In this document: positions 51,687 to 62,247 of the stretch, in pieces
How the letters are laid out: each line of letters begins with the position of its first letter
Position numbering within the stretch: position 1 is the stretch's first letter
Assembly: GCF_013618635.1 (NCBI RefSeq)
Contig: NZ_JABLSJ010000003.1
Coordinates: 1-64,000, forward strand
DNA: 64,000 bases
DNA from: Thalassobacillus sp. CUG 92003
GTDB taxonomy: Bacteria; Bacillota; Bacilli; Bacillales; Halobacillaceae
Direction of reading: 5' to 3'
Position numbers and translations under genes: made by a program
The notes under the pieces: model-generated
What the model was told of the DNA's origin: nothing
Seen by the model: only the letters and a program-made list of their open reading frames with translations
Database searches by the model: none

Positions 51687-54104
51687 TTATATACCCCAGA
51701 TGTCTTTTGCGTACTCCTGAATCGTACGATCACTCGAAAAAGCTCCGGAACATGCGATATTAACCAAACTTTTCTTGCTCCACTCTCGCGTATTTTGGTA
51801 GTCTGCATTAATGAGAGAATGGGTTAAAGCGTAGCTATCAAAATCTTTTAACACGAAAAATTCATCTTGATGACGGAGCAGAGAATCATGTAAATCCTGA
51901 AACTCGGTTTCACCCCGGGAGAACGCACTATAATGAACAAGCTGATCTAACGTATGGCGCAAGCGCTTATCCGTGTCATAATGCTTCTGCGGCTGATATG
52001 AGCCGTTCTTATAATATTCGAGTACTTCTTCTGAGCTCAAACCAAACGTGTAAATGTTGTCATCTCCGACTAAATCATGGATTTCGACATTGGCCCCGTC
52101 CATTGTCCCAAGCGTGACGGCCCCGTTCATCATCAGTTTCATGTTCCCTGTCCCTGAAGCCTCTTTGCTGGCTGTAGAAATTTGTTCACTGACATTGGTG
52201 GCGGGAATAATGCGTTCGGCAAGTGAGACAGAATAGTTCTCCAGGAAAACAACTTTCAGTTTATCGTTCACATCATGATCACGGCTGACCACTTCAGCGA
52301 TTCGATTGATCAACTTAATTACCTTTTTCGCAAAATGATAGCTCGGAGCGGCTTTTGCAGCAAAAATGAATGTTCTCGGAACCATGCCCGCCGCTTGCCC
52401 CGATTTGATTTCATTATATAAGTGCATGATATGCAGGGCGTTCAGCAATTGGCGTTTATAACCATGCAGGCGTTTAATATGGACGTCGAAAATGGAGGTT
52501 GGGTCAATACTGATGCCTTTGTGTTCATGAATCCAGGCGGCTAATTTTTCTTTGTTGTGCTGCTTGATCGTGTGAATACGATCTAATAAGGCGGGATCAT
52601 GTTGGTGCTTCAAGAGATCAGACAAGCGATAAGGGTGCGACTTCCAAGCGTCTCCGATTGACGCACTGATGCAATCAGCTAAATCTGGGTTCGCATGCAT
52701 TAACCAGCGTCGATGCGTAATACCGTTTGTTTTATTATTGAAACGTTCGGGGAAGGTTTCATAAAATATTTTCATTTCCCTGTTCTTTAAAATATCAGTG
52801 TGGAGTTTAGCCACACCATTGACGCTGTGACTGCCGACAATTGATAAGTGCGCCATTTTCACTTGACCGTCTGCAATAATCGCAAGGCTGGCAATCCGGT
52901 CGAAATCTCCCTGGTACGCTTTCCATAGACCTTGACAAAAACGTTCGTTCATCTCCTCGATAATCATAAATATCCGTGGCAGCAGTTCGCGCACCATTCC
53001 TACAGGCCACGTTTCAAGCGCCTCACTTAGTGTCGTATGGTTCGTGTACGAGACGGACGCCTGGGTAATTGTCCACGCTTCGTCCCAACCGAGGTGTTTT
53101 TCATCAAGTAATAGGCGCATAAGTTCCGGAATGACCAGGGCGGGATGGGTATCGTTGATATGGATAGCAACGTGATCTGGGAAGGAAGTCAATGGGCGTT
53201 CTAGTTGTTCAAAATCACGCATGATACTTTGCACGCCGGATGAAACGAGAAAATATTCTTGCTTCAGGCGCAGCTTTTTGCCTTCTTCATGCGAATCATC
53301 CGGATATAAGAATTCGGTGATGGTTTCTAATGAACGCTGATGGTCCAGGAAATCCCCGAAATGATGCTGCTTGGATGCCCTTATCAAGGTATCTTCGACT
53401 GTAGGTTCTGCGGACCATAACCGCAGCGTATTGACAGTGCGGTTATCGTAACCCGTCACGGGAACATCGTACGGCACTGCGCGTACCTGTTCATAATCTC
53501 GATGTTCAAAATGGAGGCAGCCCTGGTCATCTTCACGGCTGGAAACATATCCCCCGAATCGCACATTAACCGCCTCTTCTGCTCGTCGCACTTCCCAAAT
53601 GAACTCATGAGACAACCAAGAATCGGGGAGTTCGACTTGGTAGCCATTCTTGATATGTTGGTCGAACATGCCGTATTTATATCGGATCCCATATCCGTGA
53701 CCTGCAAGCCCCAATGAAGCCAAAGAGTCTAAAAAGCAGGCAGCTAAACGCCCCAGTCCACCATTACCTAATCCTGCGTCGCTTTCTTCTTCTTCCAAAC
53801 TTGAGAAATTGATTCCTAACTCCGCTAAACCTTCTTTAACGAGATGAAGAGCTTGCATATTAAGCAGATTATTGCCTAATAATCGACCCATCAGGAATTC
53901 CATTGAAAAATAATAGACTTGTTTCTTACCTAACGAGGCGTTCTGCTGGTTGGTGTAAAGCCAATCCGGACTGATATGGTCACGAACCAGCGATCCAAGC
54001 GCTTTATATGCATCCACTTCTGTTGCCGTTTCCACATTTTTTCCCAGCAAAGCTGTAAGCTTATGCGAAAATGCTTCCTTGAACCCCTCTTTATCGCTGA
54101 ACAT
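51687..54104 (-). CDS. glgP: Glycogen phosphorylase
   Basis: 805 residues, full length for bacterial glycogen phosphorylase. FSMEFLMGRLLGNNL and ESDAGLGNGGLGRLAACFLDSLASLGLAGHGYGIRY are the substrate/phosphate-site motifs, and the pyridoxal-phosphate Lys lies in EASGTGNMKLMMNGAVTLGTMDGAN (about residue 650). It releases glucose 1-phosphate from glycogen ends. It is 24 nt downstream of glgA and followed by the GH13 gene. GGAGG precedes the ATG. Confidence 0.97.
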   Translation of the reverse strand: MFSDKEGFKEAFSHKLTALLGKNVETATEVDAYKALGSLVRDHISPDWLYTNQQNASLGKKQVYYFSMEFLMGRLLGNNLLNMQALHLVKEGLAELGINFSSLEEEESDAGLGNGGLGRLAACFLDSLASLGLAGHGYGIRYKYGMFDQHIKNGYQVELPDSWLSHEFIWEVRRAEEAVNVRFGGYVSSREDDQGCLHFEHRDYEQVRAVPYDVPVTGYDNRTVNTLRLWSAEPTVEDTLIRASKQHHFGDFLDHQRSLETITEFLYPDDSHEEGKKLRLKQEYFLVSSGVQSIMRDFEQLERPLTSFPDHVAIHINDTHPALVIPELMRLLLDEKHLGWDEAWTITQASVSYTNHTTLSEALETWPVGMVRELLPRIFMIIEEMNERFCQGLWKAYQGDFDRIASLAIIADGQVKMAHLSIVGSHSVNGVAKLHTDILKNREMKIFYETFPERFNNKTNGITHRRWLMHANPDLADCISASIGDAWKSHPYRLSDLLKHQHDPALLDRIHTIKQHNKEKLAAWIHEHKGISIDPTSIFDVHIKRLHGYKRQLLNALHIMHLYNEIKSGQAAGMVPRTFIFAAKAAPSYHFAKKVIKLINRIAEVVSRDHDVNDKLKVVFLENYSVSLAERIIPATNVSEQISTASKEASGTGNMKLMMNGAVTLGTMDGANVEIHDLVGDDNIYTFGLSSEEVLEYYKNGSYQPQKHYDTDKRLRHTLDQLVHYSAFSRGETEFQDLHDSLLRHQDEFFVLKDFDSYALTHSLINADYQNTREWSKKSLVNIACSGAFSSDRTIQEYAKDIWGI

Positions 54105-54128
54105 TACGTTTCCTCCATTCCTGCTGCA

Positions 54129-55559
54129 TTACATGAAGGTGGTTTCATACACCTTCTGATACTCTTGAGCAGAGCGTTTCCAAGAAAATTGTGTTTTGAC
54201 GATATTCTTAACGAGCTGTTTCCAAACGTCCTGATCATGGTAGCATTCGAGTGCACGACGGATGGTAAACAACATATCATGGGCATTATAGTGAGCGAAG
54301 GTAAACCCGTTACCTTCCCCAGTTTCCTCAACAAACGGGATGACTGTATCGACTAATCCCCCTGTTTCACGAACAATCGGAGCCGTGATGTAGCGTAGCG
54401 CAATCATCTGACCGATGCCACACGGTTCAAATCGGGATGGCATTAAAAACATGTCACTCGCTGCATAAACTTGACGTGATAAAGAATCACTAAACGTGAT
54501 ATTAGCTGACATTTTGGACGGGTGCTGCTCTTGAGCCCACATAAACAATTGTTCATAATGGTACTCCCCGGTTCCAAGAACCACCACCTGGATATCTTCC
54601 TCATGTAACAATTCATTTAATACCCGTCCAATCAAGTCGAAGCCTTTTTGCTCCACAAGCCGGGAAACTATCCCGATCATGGGGACGTCTTCCCGGATAG
54701 GGAGCCCCAATTCATTTTGCAGCCACATTTTATTTTGCTGTTTTTTTGTTAGCGCGCTTCGATATGGAAATGCTAATGCTTGGTCATTGACGGGGTTAAA
54801 ATCCTGGGTGTCAATCCCATTTACGATGCCCACCAGGCGGTTAGCGTGTTTGCGTAAGACTTCATCTAGGTTTTCCCCATAATAGGGGGTTTGAATCTCA
54901 TTTGCGTAAGTTTCACTGACTGTTGTAATGGTGTCAGCGAAGTTCAACGCCCCTTTCATGAAGTTGACATCACCGAAATACTCTAAACCGTCAACGTTCA
55001 TCATGTGCTCATCAAGCCCCATCAGATCATACAAAACACTATCATCGAAGATGCCTTGATATTTTAAATTATGGATGGTGAAGATTGTTTTCATACCCTG
55101 GTACAAGGGGTGATCATGGTAATGCGTATGGAGAAATACCGGAATCAATCCTGTCTGCCAATCATGGCAATGAAGAATGTCCGGCCGCCAATCGAGCCTA
55201 CTTATCATTTCCATAACAGCACGATTAAAAAAGACGAATCGTTCCGCCTCATCATCATAGCCATAAAGATTCGAGCGTTTAAAATAATACTCATTATCGA
55301 TGAAATACACCGGAATCCCTTTGTATTCTATATATTCGATTCCGGCATATTGGTTACGCCATCCGAGTTCTACAGACATTGTGTCCAATAGGGTGAGTTG
55401 CTCTTTCCACTCATCATCCATTTCTTCATATTTAGGTAGCACAACACGGACGTCATCGCCCTGTTCCCGAAGTGCATGCGGCAATGAGCCAAGCACATCA
55501 GCAAGGCCTCCGGATTTGATGAACGGTGTACATTCTGAGCCAATCATTAATATATTCAC
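54129..55559 (-). CDS. glgA: Glycogen synthase (ADP-glucose)
   Basis: 476 residues of the GT5 family. The KxGGL substrate motif is at the start (FIKSGGLADVLGSLPHALRE, Lys15), with IHNLKYQGIF, VNGIDTQDFNP and the C-terminal retaining-transferase motif RFEPCGIGQMIALRY. It adds glucose from ADP-glucose to glycogen. GTG start with GGAGAGG upstream. A 38-nt inverted repeat lies in the 92-nt gap after glgD, and glgP follows closely. Confidence 0.97.
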   Translation of the reverse strand: MNILMIGSECTPFIKSGGLADVLGSLPHALREQGDDVRVVLPKYEEMDDEWKEQLTLLDTMSVELGWRNQYAGIEYIEYKGIPVYFIDNEYYFKRSNLYGYDDEAERFVFFNRAVMEMISRLDWRPDILHCHDWQTGLIPVFLHTHYHDHPLYQGMKTIFTIHNLKYQGIFDDSVLYDLMGLDEHMMNVDGLEYFGDVNFMKGALNFADTITTVSETYANEIQTPYYGENLDEVLRKHANRLVGIVNGIDTQDFNPVNDQALAFPYRSALTKKQQNKMWLQNELGLPIREDVPMIGIVSRLVEQKGFDLIGRVLNELLHEEDIQVVVLGTGEYHYEQLFMWAQEQHPSKMSANITFSDSLSRQVYAASDMFLMPSRFEPCGIGQMIALRYITAPIVRETGGLVDTVIPFVEETGEGNGFTFAHYNAHDMLFTIRRALECYHDQDVWKQLVKNIVKTQFSWKRSAQEYQKVYETTFM

Positions 55560-55604
55560 GTATTTCCCCTCTCCTTCAAACTGATCACATTTATATTTTT
55601 ACAC

Positions 55605-55642
55605 AAACGGACTGTCAGAATAGCAGTTCAGACAGTCCGTTT
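55605..55642 (-). terminator. Intra-operon hairpin between glgD and glgA
   Basis: AAACGGACTGTC and GACAGTCCGTTT form a perfect 12-bp inverted repeat with a 14-nt loop. It is followed on the minus strand by GTGTAAAAAT, with no T-run, so it is more likely an mRNA processing or stabilising element or weak attenuator than a strong terminator. Confidence 0.5.
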
Positions 55643-55651
55643 CTTACGTTT

Positions 55652-56758
55652 TTACATTGTTTTCCGCTTGGGGACGACAAACGGCTTCTCTGGTGCTCCG
55701 ACTAATGTACGCCCTTCTGTAATCGTACAATTTTTATCCAATATGACATTTTCGAGGACTGCTTTCCCATCAACGTCACAACGCTGCATGATAATTGAGT
55801 TTTTGACAACGGCCCCTTTCCCGACTTTTACGCCGCGAAAAAGAATGCTGTCCTCTACATGCCCTTCGATGATACAACCGTTTGCCACCAGCGAATTGGT
55901 TACGGTCGAGTCAGGTGAATATTTAGAAGGGGCTTCATTTTTCACCTTGGTAAAAATCGGAGCATCCTCTTTGAATAACCCATCATGCTCCTGTTCGTCC
56001 AACATCCTGACACTATGCCGATAATAGCTTTCCACCGAATTGATTAAAGCGTACTCGCCTTCATACGCATAGGCATGAATCTTAATATCCGGCAGTTTCC
56101 CCTTGATCCCATCCAAAAAGAAATTCGAGCAGCCATGCGCAATACATTCTTCAATCAGATCATACATATAATGCTTTTCGATAATATACATGTCCATATA
56201 CACATTTCTGTTCTGATGATCATTGTGTATGGCGATCACATTTTGATCATCATCAATGCTGAGCTTATGCGCTAAACGGTGTTCAGGATAAAGCTCGTCT
56301 ACCTGCTTATAAACGACCGTCACATCCGCTTCAGATGCTTTATGAGCCGCTAATACATCCTGAAAATTGATGTTGCAGATACTCTGTGAACCCGTGACCA
56401 ATATATAATCCGCTAAGGTTCGATTGATAAAGTCGATATTGTTATGAAAGTGCTGGAGATCGCCTTGAGAAATATCTGTCGGATCATTCCAATCCGGGGG
56501 TAAAATAAACAGACCTCCCCATTTCCGGTCCAAATCCCACGCTTTCCCTTGCTCTAGATGATCCATCAGCGAGCGGTATTTCTTACGAGCGAAGACAGCA
56601 ACCGATTCAATCCGGGAATTCGTCATGTTTGAGATTGCAAAATCAATCAGACGGTAACGGCCGGCGAACGGCACAGCCGCCCCGCACCGAAAATACGTCA
56701 ATTCCCCTAAAACATCTTTTTCATGATCTAAATTAATGATCCCAGCTATACGATCCAT
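55652..56758 (-). CDS. glgD: GlgD, regulatory paralogue of ADP-glucose pyrophosphorylase
   Basis: 368 residues. It shares the GlgC fold (FAGRYRLIDFAISNMTNSRI, then a left-handed beta-helix domain with hexapeptide repeats such as VANGCIIEGHVEDSILFRGVKVGKGAVVKNSIIM), but the catalytic N-terminal pyrophosphate loop is lost: GlgC's [10 protein letters not shown] is replaced here by IINLDHEKDVL. As in B. subtilis it probably forms a heteromer with GlgC and raises its activity. It starts 16 nt after glgC, with AGGGAGG upstream of the ATG. Confidence 0.95.
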   Translation of the reverse strand: MDRIAGIINLDHEKDVLGELTYFRCGAAVPFAGRYRLIDFAISNMTNSRIESVAVFARKKYRSLMDHLEQGKAWDLDRKWGGLFILPPDWNDPTDISQGDLQHFHNNIDFINRTLADYILVTGSQSICNINFQDVLAAHKASEADVTVVYKQVDELYPEHRLAHKLSIDDDQNVIAIHNDHQNRNVYMDMYIIEKHYMYDLIEECIAHGCSNFFLDGIKGKLPDIKIHAYAYEGEYALINSVESYYRHSVRMLDEQEHDGLFKEDAPIFTKVKNEAPSKYSPDSTVTNSLVANGCIIEGHVEDSILFRGVKVGKGAVVKNSIIMQRCDVDGKAVLENVILDKNCTITEGRTLVGAPEKPFVVPKRKTM

Positions 56759-56774
56759 GGATCGGCCTCCCTGA

Positions 56775-57935
56775 TTATTTATTGGTCACATAACTTTTTG
56801 CCATGACCGTGCCTTCTTCAGCAACTAACGTGATGTCACTTGTCGGGGCCGGATCGCCCACTATCGCGCCTTCTTCAATGACGCTTCCTTCAGCTATGAT
56901 TGCCCGGTTAATCTGGACATTGCGTCCAATTTTTACGTTAGGCATAATCACAGAGTCCTTAACAATTGCACCTTCTTTAATGTGTACCCCGTAGAAAATA
57001 ACCGAGGTATCAATCGTGCCATAAATGCGACACCCCTCATTGATCAAGGCATTTCGCACGTTAGCCGAGGGCGCAATAAATTGCGCAGGCTGGTTGGGGT
57101 TTTTAGAATAGATGCGCCAAGCATAATCATTTAAATTCAGTTCGGATTCCACTTTCAACAAATCCATATTCGCTTCCCACAAACTCTCAACCGTACCGAC
57201 GTCTTTCCAGTAGCCTTCGAAGGTGTAAGCCATTAAGAGCCTTTGATCCTGCAGAAGGGCCGGTATGATATCCTTGCCAAAGTCATGAGAAGAACCAGGT
57301 TTTTCTTCATCTTCAATCAAGTATTGCTTCAAAACATCCCACCGGAAAATGTAGACACCCATTGAGGCCAGATTACTCATGGGGTATTCCGGTTTTTCAT
57401 CGAATTCCACGATTTGACCGTTCTCATCGGTATTCATGATTCCGAATCTGCTGGCATCTTCCCAGGGAACTTCGAGCACTGAAATCGTCGCATCAGCCCC
57501 TGTGTTTTTATGGTAATCAAGCATATGGCTGTAATCCATTTTGTAAATGTGGTCACCTGACAAAATCAGCACATGCTCAGGTTCATATTGGTTCAAAAAT
57601 TTGAGATTGCGATAAATGGCATTCGCCGTTCCGGCATACCAGTCGCCGCCTTCAGATTGCATAAAGGGCGGCAGCACAGAGACGCCACCGTGCTTTCGGT
57701 CCAAATCCCAGGCCGACCCGATGCCGATATAGTCATTCAAAATCAACGGCTCGTATTGGGTCAACACCCCGACGGTATCGATACCCGAGTTCGTACAATT
57801 GCTTAACGGAAAATCAATGATGCGATATTTCCCCCCAAAATACACAGCAGGTTTTGCAATTTGTTTCGTTAACGACTTTAATCGCGTGCCTTGACCACCT
57901 GCTAACAGCATTGCCACGCATTCTTTATTTTTCAT
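56775..57935 (-). CDS. glgC: Glucose-1-phosphate adenylyltransferase
   Basis: 386 residues. The catalytic motif [45 protein letters not shown] is complete, followed by [22 protein letters not shown] and the C-terminal beta-helix ([27 protein letters not shown]). It makes ADP-glucose from glucose 1-phosphate and ATP, the committed step of glycogen synthesis. The ATG lies 11 nt inside the end of glgB, with AAAAGGAGG upstream, so translation is coupled. Confidence 0.97.
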   Translation of the reverse strand: MKNKECVAMLLAGGQGTRLKSLTKQIAKPAVYFGGKYRIIDFPLSNCTNSGIDTVGVLTQYEPLILNDYIGIGSAWDLDRKHGGVSVLPPFMQSEGGDWYAGTANAIYRNLKFLNQYEPEHVLILSGDHIYKMDYSHMLDYHKNTGADATISVLEVPWEDASRFGIMNTDENGQIVEFDEKPEYPMSNLASMGVYIFRWDVLKQYLIEDEEKPGSSHDFGKDIIPALLQDQRLLMAYTFEGYWKDVGTVESLWEANMDLLKVESELNLNDYAWRIYSKNPNQPAQFIAPSANVRNALINEGCRIYGTIDTSVIFYGVHIKEGAIVKDSVIMPNVKIGRNVQINRAIIAEGSVIEEGAIVGDPAPTSDITLVAEEGTVMAKSYVTNK

Positions 57936-59844
57936 GGTTCTCCTCCTTTTGTGAAGAAGTTCTTTTTAATACGCTGATCGCGAGCGGGGGGATCGTCATG
58001 GTAATGTGCTGGTCCTGACTTTGCCACGGCACCGGCACCGATTCCATTTCTAACCCATTGATCTGCCCAGATCCGCCAAAATGAGTCGCATCACTTGTGA
58101 AGATTTCTTTATAACGTCCTTGTTTCGGAACACCAACTTTGTAACTGTGATACACAACCGGCGTGAAATTACACACAACTACGAGCTGATCCCCGGAAGA
58201 CCTGCTATTTCTTACAAACGACACGATGCTCTGCTCCACATTGTTGGGGTCTATCCAGGCAAAGCCATCTTCTTTATGGTCGAGTTCCCATAAAGCCGGC
58301 ATATCCTGATACAGCTGATGGAGCTGCTTGACGTAATCGAAGGTGGCAGAATGGGCCTCGTACTCAAGCAATTCCCAATCCAGGTCCTCTAGATCTTTCC
58401 ACTCATCAAATTGACCGAATTCACTCCCCATGAACAACAGCTTTTTACCAGGGTGAGCAAACATGTAGCCTAAGAAAACACGGAGGTTGGCAAATTTCTG
58501 CCAGTAATCACCCGGCATTTTATTTAATAACGATTTCTTACCATGAACAACTTCATCATGAGAAATCGGTAATACAAAGTTTTCTGAGAAAGCATAGTAC
58601 AATGAAAAGGTAATAAGATTGTGGTGGTGCTTACGGTGGATGGGGTCCATTTCCATGTAGGTGAGCATATCGTTCATCCAACCCATATTCCATTTATAAT
58701 TGAAACCAAGTCCGCCAATGTAAGTCGGTGCACTCACCAACGGCCAGGAGGTCGATTCTTCAGCCATCATGAGGACATTCGGCACTTCTTCAAAAATCGC
58801 TTCATTCATTTTTTTTATAAAATGCACAGCCTCGATGTTCTCGCGGCCGCCGTGTTCATTCAGTTCCCAATCGCCTGCTTCCTTCCCGAAATCCAGGTAC
58901 AGCATGCTGGCTACCGCATCGACTCGCAACCCGTCCAAATGGAATTCGTTCAGCCAATAAATGGCATTGGAGATCAAAAAGCTCTGAACTTCATTCCTGG
59001 AAAAATCAAACGTCAGCGTTCCCCACTGTGTTTTTTCCGCTTTACTCGGGTTTTCATATTCGTAAATTGGCTCACCATCAAACCGTCTGAGACCGTGATC
59101 ATCTTTGCAAAAATGGCCGGGCACCCAATCTAATATCACGCCGATTCCGTTTTGATGGCATTGATCGACAAAATACCGGAGATCATCTGGACTCCCATAC
59201 CGGGACGTCACTGCATAATACCCTGTCGCCTGGTAGCCCCACGACCGATCAAAAGGGTGCTCTGTCAAAGGCAACAGTTCAATATGCGTATAGCCAAGTT
59301 CCTTCACATAGGGAATGACCATTTCCGCATATTCACGATATGTATAATAGACTTCCGTTTCGATATTTTTCCAAGACCCTAAATGCAGTTCGTAAATTGA
59401 GACAGGTGATTCATACACATTCATCTGCTCACGCCTCTTCAACCATTGCTCGTCTCCCCATTGATATCCCTCTAAAGGGAAAACCACAGACGCCGTATCT
59501 GGCCGCAACTCACTTGAGAACGCATAAGGATCTGCTTTCAAGCGCAAATGACCATGAGGTGTTAAAATTTCATATTTATAAACAGCACCAGTCGCTAGAC
59601 CGGGAATGAACCTCTGCCAAATACCATGTTCATTGACTTTTTTCATGGGATGCTCTCTTCCGTCCCAATTATTGAAAACACCTACAACACTCACTTGTTC
59701 AGCATTCGGCGCCCATACTGAAAATCGCACGCCCTTTTCTCCGTCCTGTGTCGTAATATGCGCCCCGAGAAGCTGATAGCTATACCTGAGATTTCCTTGG
59801 TGAAATAAATAAATATCATGTTCTAACGTTGCGTCATCTAACAC
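57925..59844 (-). CDS. glgB: 1,4-alpha-glucan branching enzyme
   Basis: 639 residues of GH13/CBM48. The N-terminal CBM48 domain ([40 protein letters not shown]) precedes the catalytic barrel with [12 protein letters not shown], the nucleophile Asp in [15 protein letters not shown], the acid Glu in [10 protein letters not shown] and the third Asp in [16 protein letters not shown]. It makes alpha-1,6 branches. The GTG at 59844 is chosen because AAGGGGAG lies 7 nt upstream; an in-frame ATG 36 nt earlier lacks one. First gene of the glgB-C-D-A-P-GH13 operon. Confidence 0.96.
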   Translation of the reverse strand: MLDDATLEHDIYLFHQGNLRYSYQLLGAHITTQDGEKGVRFSVWAPNAEQVSVVGVFNNWDGREHPMKKVNEHGIWQRFIPGLATGAVYKYEILTPHGHLRLKADPYAFSSELRPDTASVVFPLEGYQWGDEQWLKRREQMNVYESPVSIYELHLGSWKNIETEVYYTYREYAEMVIPYVKELGYTHIELLPLTEHPFDRSWGYQATGYYAVTSRYGSPDDLRYFVDQCHQNGIGVILDWVPGHFCKDDHGLRRFDGEPIYEYENPSKAEKTQWGTLTFDFSRNEVQSFLISNAIYWLNEFHLDGLRVDAVASMLYLDFGKEAGDWELNEHGGRENIEAVHFIKKMNEAIFEEVPNVLMMAEESTSWPLVSAPTYIGGLGFNYKWNMGWMNDMLTYMEMDPIHRKHHHNLITFSLYYAFSENFVLPISHDEVVHGKKSLLNKMPGDYWQKFANLRVFLGYMFAHPGKKLLFMGSEFGQFDEWKDLEDLDWELLEYEAHSATFDYVKQLHQLYQDMPALWELDHKEDGFAWIDPNNVEQSIVSFVRNSRSSGDQLVVVCNFTPVVYHSYKVGVPKQGRYKEIFTSDATHFGGSGQINGLEMESVPVPWQSQDQHITMTIPPLAISVLKRTSSQKEENHEK

Positions 59845-59970
59845 ACTATCACTCCCCTTAAGTCTTCTTATAACAAGCATAAGTGCTTACAGCCATTATC
59901 ACAATTGCATTTTGTCATAAATTTCTGAAAATTTTTGTCTAATTTTGCGAATTTGTGTCGTAATTGCTCA

Positions 59971-59984
59971 AGAAAGCGCTATCC
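59971..59984. promoter_or_regulatory. Candidate CcpA cre site upstream of glgB
   Basis: AGAAAGCGCTATCC matches the cre core GAAAGCGCTATC, differing from a full TGNAANCGNWNNCA consensus only at its two end bases. It lies 127 nt upstream of glgB and just downstream of a possible sigma-E promoter. Confidence 0.45.
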
Positions 59985-60013
59985 ATGTTTGACGATAAAA
60001 TGAATAGATATTC
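59984..60013 (-). promoter_or_regulatory. Possible sigma-E-type promoter of the glycogen operon
   Basis: On the minus strand GAATATCT (60006-60013), a 14-nt spacer and CAAACATG (59984-59991) approximate the sigma-E -35 and -10 boxes (two mismatches in the -10). In B. subtilis the glg operon is transcribed by sigma-E, so this is plausible but weak. No better sigma-A promoter was found in the 366-nt gap, which contains no gene. Confidence 0.3.
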
Positions 60014-60133
60014 ATTATTCTGTATTATAGTTCATTTTTCCTTTGTGCTTAGCTTTAAAACCTTTTGGAAAAATTGGTTAATTTAAGCGTCTTTGAAACC
60101 ACCATTCGACATAAATGTCTTAACTCACGACAA

Positions 60134-60182
60134 TAAAAAAACCAAAACACTTCAGGACTTTAAAATCCATATGTTTTGGTTT
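60134..60182 (-). terminator. Rho-independent terminator of the patatin-like gene
   Basis: On the minus strand AAACCAAAACA pairs with TGTTTTGGTTT, followed by TTTTATT. Confidence 0.85.
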
Positions 60183-60210
60183 GCCACTTTTCATCTTAAT
60201 CTTGCAACAG

Positions 60211-61122
60211 TCATCGCTTCAAAAACTGCTCAATGTCTGAACGGCTGCGTTTGAATGCTTGAGCGCCAAGTTCAATCAGCTCATCGATGGCCGTCACATC
60301 ATCAAACGTCACTTCGTCTCCTAGCTCCTCATTAATTCGCAAATAACGCTCCCCCAGTAATAGCTTACTTTGATAAGAAACGGATTCCGACGAAAGATTA
60401 AGTGACAAATCCAACAGTTTAGGGGTGACTTTCATCGACGGAAGCTGGAAAGGGAGCCATTGCTTCAATCCCCAGTATTTCTCATGACTCACTGCAAAGT
60501 TAATGTTCTGCTTACCTGTGCCGAGCGAAAGAATATGGAGGTCGGCTAAGGGTTCGTTAAAATAATGCACCGCCTCTGTTACACACACCAGGGACGGGTT
60601 GTTCGCCCACAACCCACCATCAATCGACAAGTAGTCGTTGTTTACATTATTAGGCGGAAAATAAATCGGAGCTGAACATGACGAAAGCACCGCATCCCAC
60701 AATTTAGTTGATAAATTCTCATTATCAGGGTGACCGCAGTTGGACCGATGCACGTAAGGCTGTCCATGGGTGATATCCACGGCGGGAATAAACAACGGCT
60801 TTTGAATATCGAATAGCGTGAGTTCGCCGAAAGATTGCTTAAGCAAACGACGCAAATATCGGTCACTGTAGACACTTTTGAAAAGCCCCAGTTTAGCCTG
60901 ACGGACAAAAATTTTTCTGCCGTATGTTTGATAATGGCCGAGCAATTCCTCCATGCTTTTACTGACCGCTGCTGATGCAGCAATGATAGAGCCCGTACTG
61001 GTGCCAGCGATTACATCAAACTGTTCACTGATCGGCCGACCAAATTCTTTTTCCATCGCTTGTAATATAGCGATGGGCATCACACCTCGGATGCCCCCAC
61101 CATCGATACAAAGCATTTTCAT
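60211..61122 (-). CDS. Patatin-like phospholipase
   Basis: 303 residues with a complete patatin fold signature: the oxyanion hole DGGGIRG (residues 7-13), nucleophile Ser42 in AGTSTGS and the catalytic Asp in SIDGGLWANNP (about residue 175), completing a Ser-Asp dyad. It would hydrolyse acyl chains of membrane lipids or other acyl esters. There is no signal peptide. The ATG at 61122 follows GGAGTCAGGTG; an in-frame start 57 nt upstream is possible. No nucleotide cyclase gene is nearby, so it is unlikely to be a CBASS effector. It has its own terminator; the EamA gene lies 66 nt upstream. Confidence 0.9.
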   Translation of the reverse strand: MKMLCIDGGGIRGVMPIAILQAMEKEFGRPISEQFDVIAGTSTGSIIAASAAVSKSMEELLGHYQTYGRKIFVRQAKLGLFKSVYSDRYLRRLLKQSFGELTLFDIQKPLFIPAVDITHGQPYVHRSNCGHPDNENLSTKLWDAVLSSCSAPIYFPPNNVNNDYLSIDGGLWANNPSLVCVTEAVHYFNEPLADLHILSLGTGKQNINFAVSHEKYWGLKQWLPFQLPSMKVTPKLLDLSLNLSSESVSYQSKLLLGERYLRINEELGDEVTFDDVTAIDELIELGAQAFKRSRSDIEQFLKR

Positions 61123-61188
61123 GATATTCACCTGACTCCACGGTTTTCCCACAGTCTGCCCGTTACAGTCGGCAATCATAACTTTTAT

Positions 61189-62133
61189 TTAATTCGCTGC
61201 GTGCGAACGCTCCTCTGAGTCAGGCAAGGAGGGGGCTTTAGGTTGTTTCTTCTCTAAAGCGCCTGTGCCTAATACGACACCTAACACAATAAAGATGAAC
61301 CCAATCAGCTGCTCAACGACAATGGTTTCTCCTAAAAAGACATATGACCCAGTCAATGAGAAAAAAGGCGTCAGATTAATGAAAATGGCGGTCTCGCCCG
61401 CTCCTATCTGATGAATCGCTTTATTATAGACCATGTGGCCCATCGCTGTTGCCAACAGGGCGGACGCAAAGAAGACACTCCATACCCCCAGTGGCGCACT
61501 GGTCAAACTGGACATGCCTTCCGGTTCCATTTGAAAACTGACGGCAAATAAAAAAAGCGCTCCAATCATCTGTATCCAGCCCGTCACCAATCGGGCATCC
61601 ATCGTTTGCGTGGCCCGCTTAATTGTAATAAAGCTGATGGCTTGCGTGACCACCGCCAGGAACACATACACATCACCACGGGAAATGCTGCCCAGACTGC
61701 CCGTGCCGTTCAATACGATAAAGGCTACACCTGCCAGGCCAAAGACAATACCGAGCGATTTTAACACCGTCAAACGGTCACCTAAAAACAGAATAGCAAA
61801 TAACGCCGTCATCAACGGAACAAGCCCTAAGATCAGCCCCGCGTTAGAAGCGTTCGTAGCCGTAAGACCGGTAGCCAAGAAAAAATGATGACCCAATATT
61901 CCCGTCATAGCACCAAGCGTAATAAAACCGAACTGGGACCAGGTGAGGCGGCGAAATTCTTTTTTCGCAGCTAAGAATCCCATTACCACGATTCCGGCTA
62001 CTAAAATACGAAAAGCTGTGATGGTGACGGGAGCAAAGTTTTCGACTAACACTTTAATGGCAATGACATTAAATCCCCATACCATCATGACGAAGAACAA
62101 CAACGTATATATCAACGGTTTCGACAATTCCAT
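61189..62133 (-). CDS. EamA-family (DMT) transporter
   Basis: About 314 residues with ten membrane helices in two EamA repeats: LLFFVMMVWGFNVIAIKVLVENFAPVTITAFRIL opens repeat 1, and AVVTQAISFITIKRATQTMDARLVTGWIQ opens repeat 2, with LTPFFSLTGSYVFLGE near the end. It exports or imports small metabolites, probably amino acids; unknown. The ATG at 62133 directly precedes the first helix; the longer open frame up to 62238 adds a non-conserved polar extension with no ribosome binding site. AAAGAG just upstream is a poor ribosome binding site, so the start is uncertain by a few codons. Confidence 0.85.
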   Translation of the reverse strand: MELSKPLIYTLLFFVMMVWGFNVIAIKVLVENFAPVTITAFRILVAGIVVMGFLAAKKEFRRLTWSQFGFITLGAMTGILGHHFFLATGLTATNASNAGLILGLVPLMTALFAILFLGDRLTVLKSLGIVFGLAGVAFIVLNGTGSLGSISRGDVYVFLAVVTQAISFITIKRATQTMDARLVTGWIQMIGALFLFAVSFQMEPEGMSSLTSAPLGVWSVFFASALLATAMGHMVYNKAIHQIGAGETAIFINLTPFFSLTGSYVFLGETIVVEQLIGFIFIVLGVVLGTGALEKKQPKAPSLPDSEERSHAAN

Positions 62134-62247
62134 CATCTCTTTCTCGCGCTTTAGCAGTCTCGTGCATTGTATTATACAATTACTTTCTTCCATAAAGCTA
62201 TTCTGCTGTTTCAAGAAGGGTATGTTAGGGTCCGTCACAGTAAAAGG

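Noticed and set aside
58621-59133. A 170-codon plus-strand open frame opposite glgB
   Set aside because: Antisense to the branching-enzyme catalytic domain, with no domain signature of its own.
60211-61122. Patatin-like phospholipase as an anti-phage (CBASS CapV-type) effector
   Set aside because: No CD-NTase, E1/E2 or JAB accessory gene lies nearby, and the neighbours are ordinary transport and metabolic genes.
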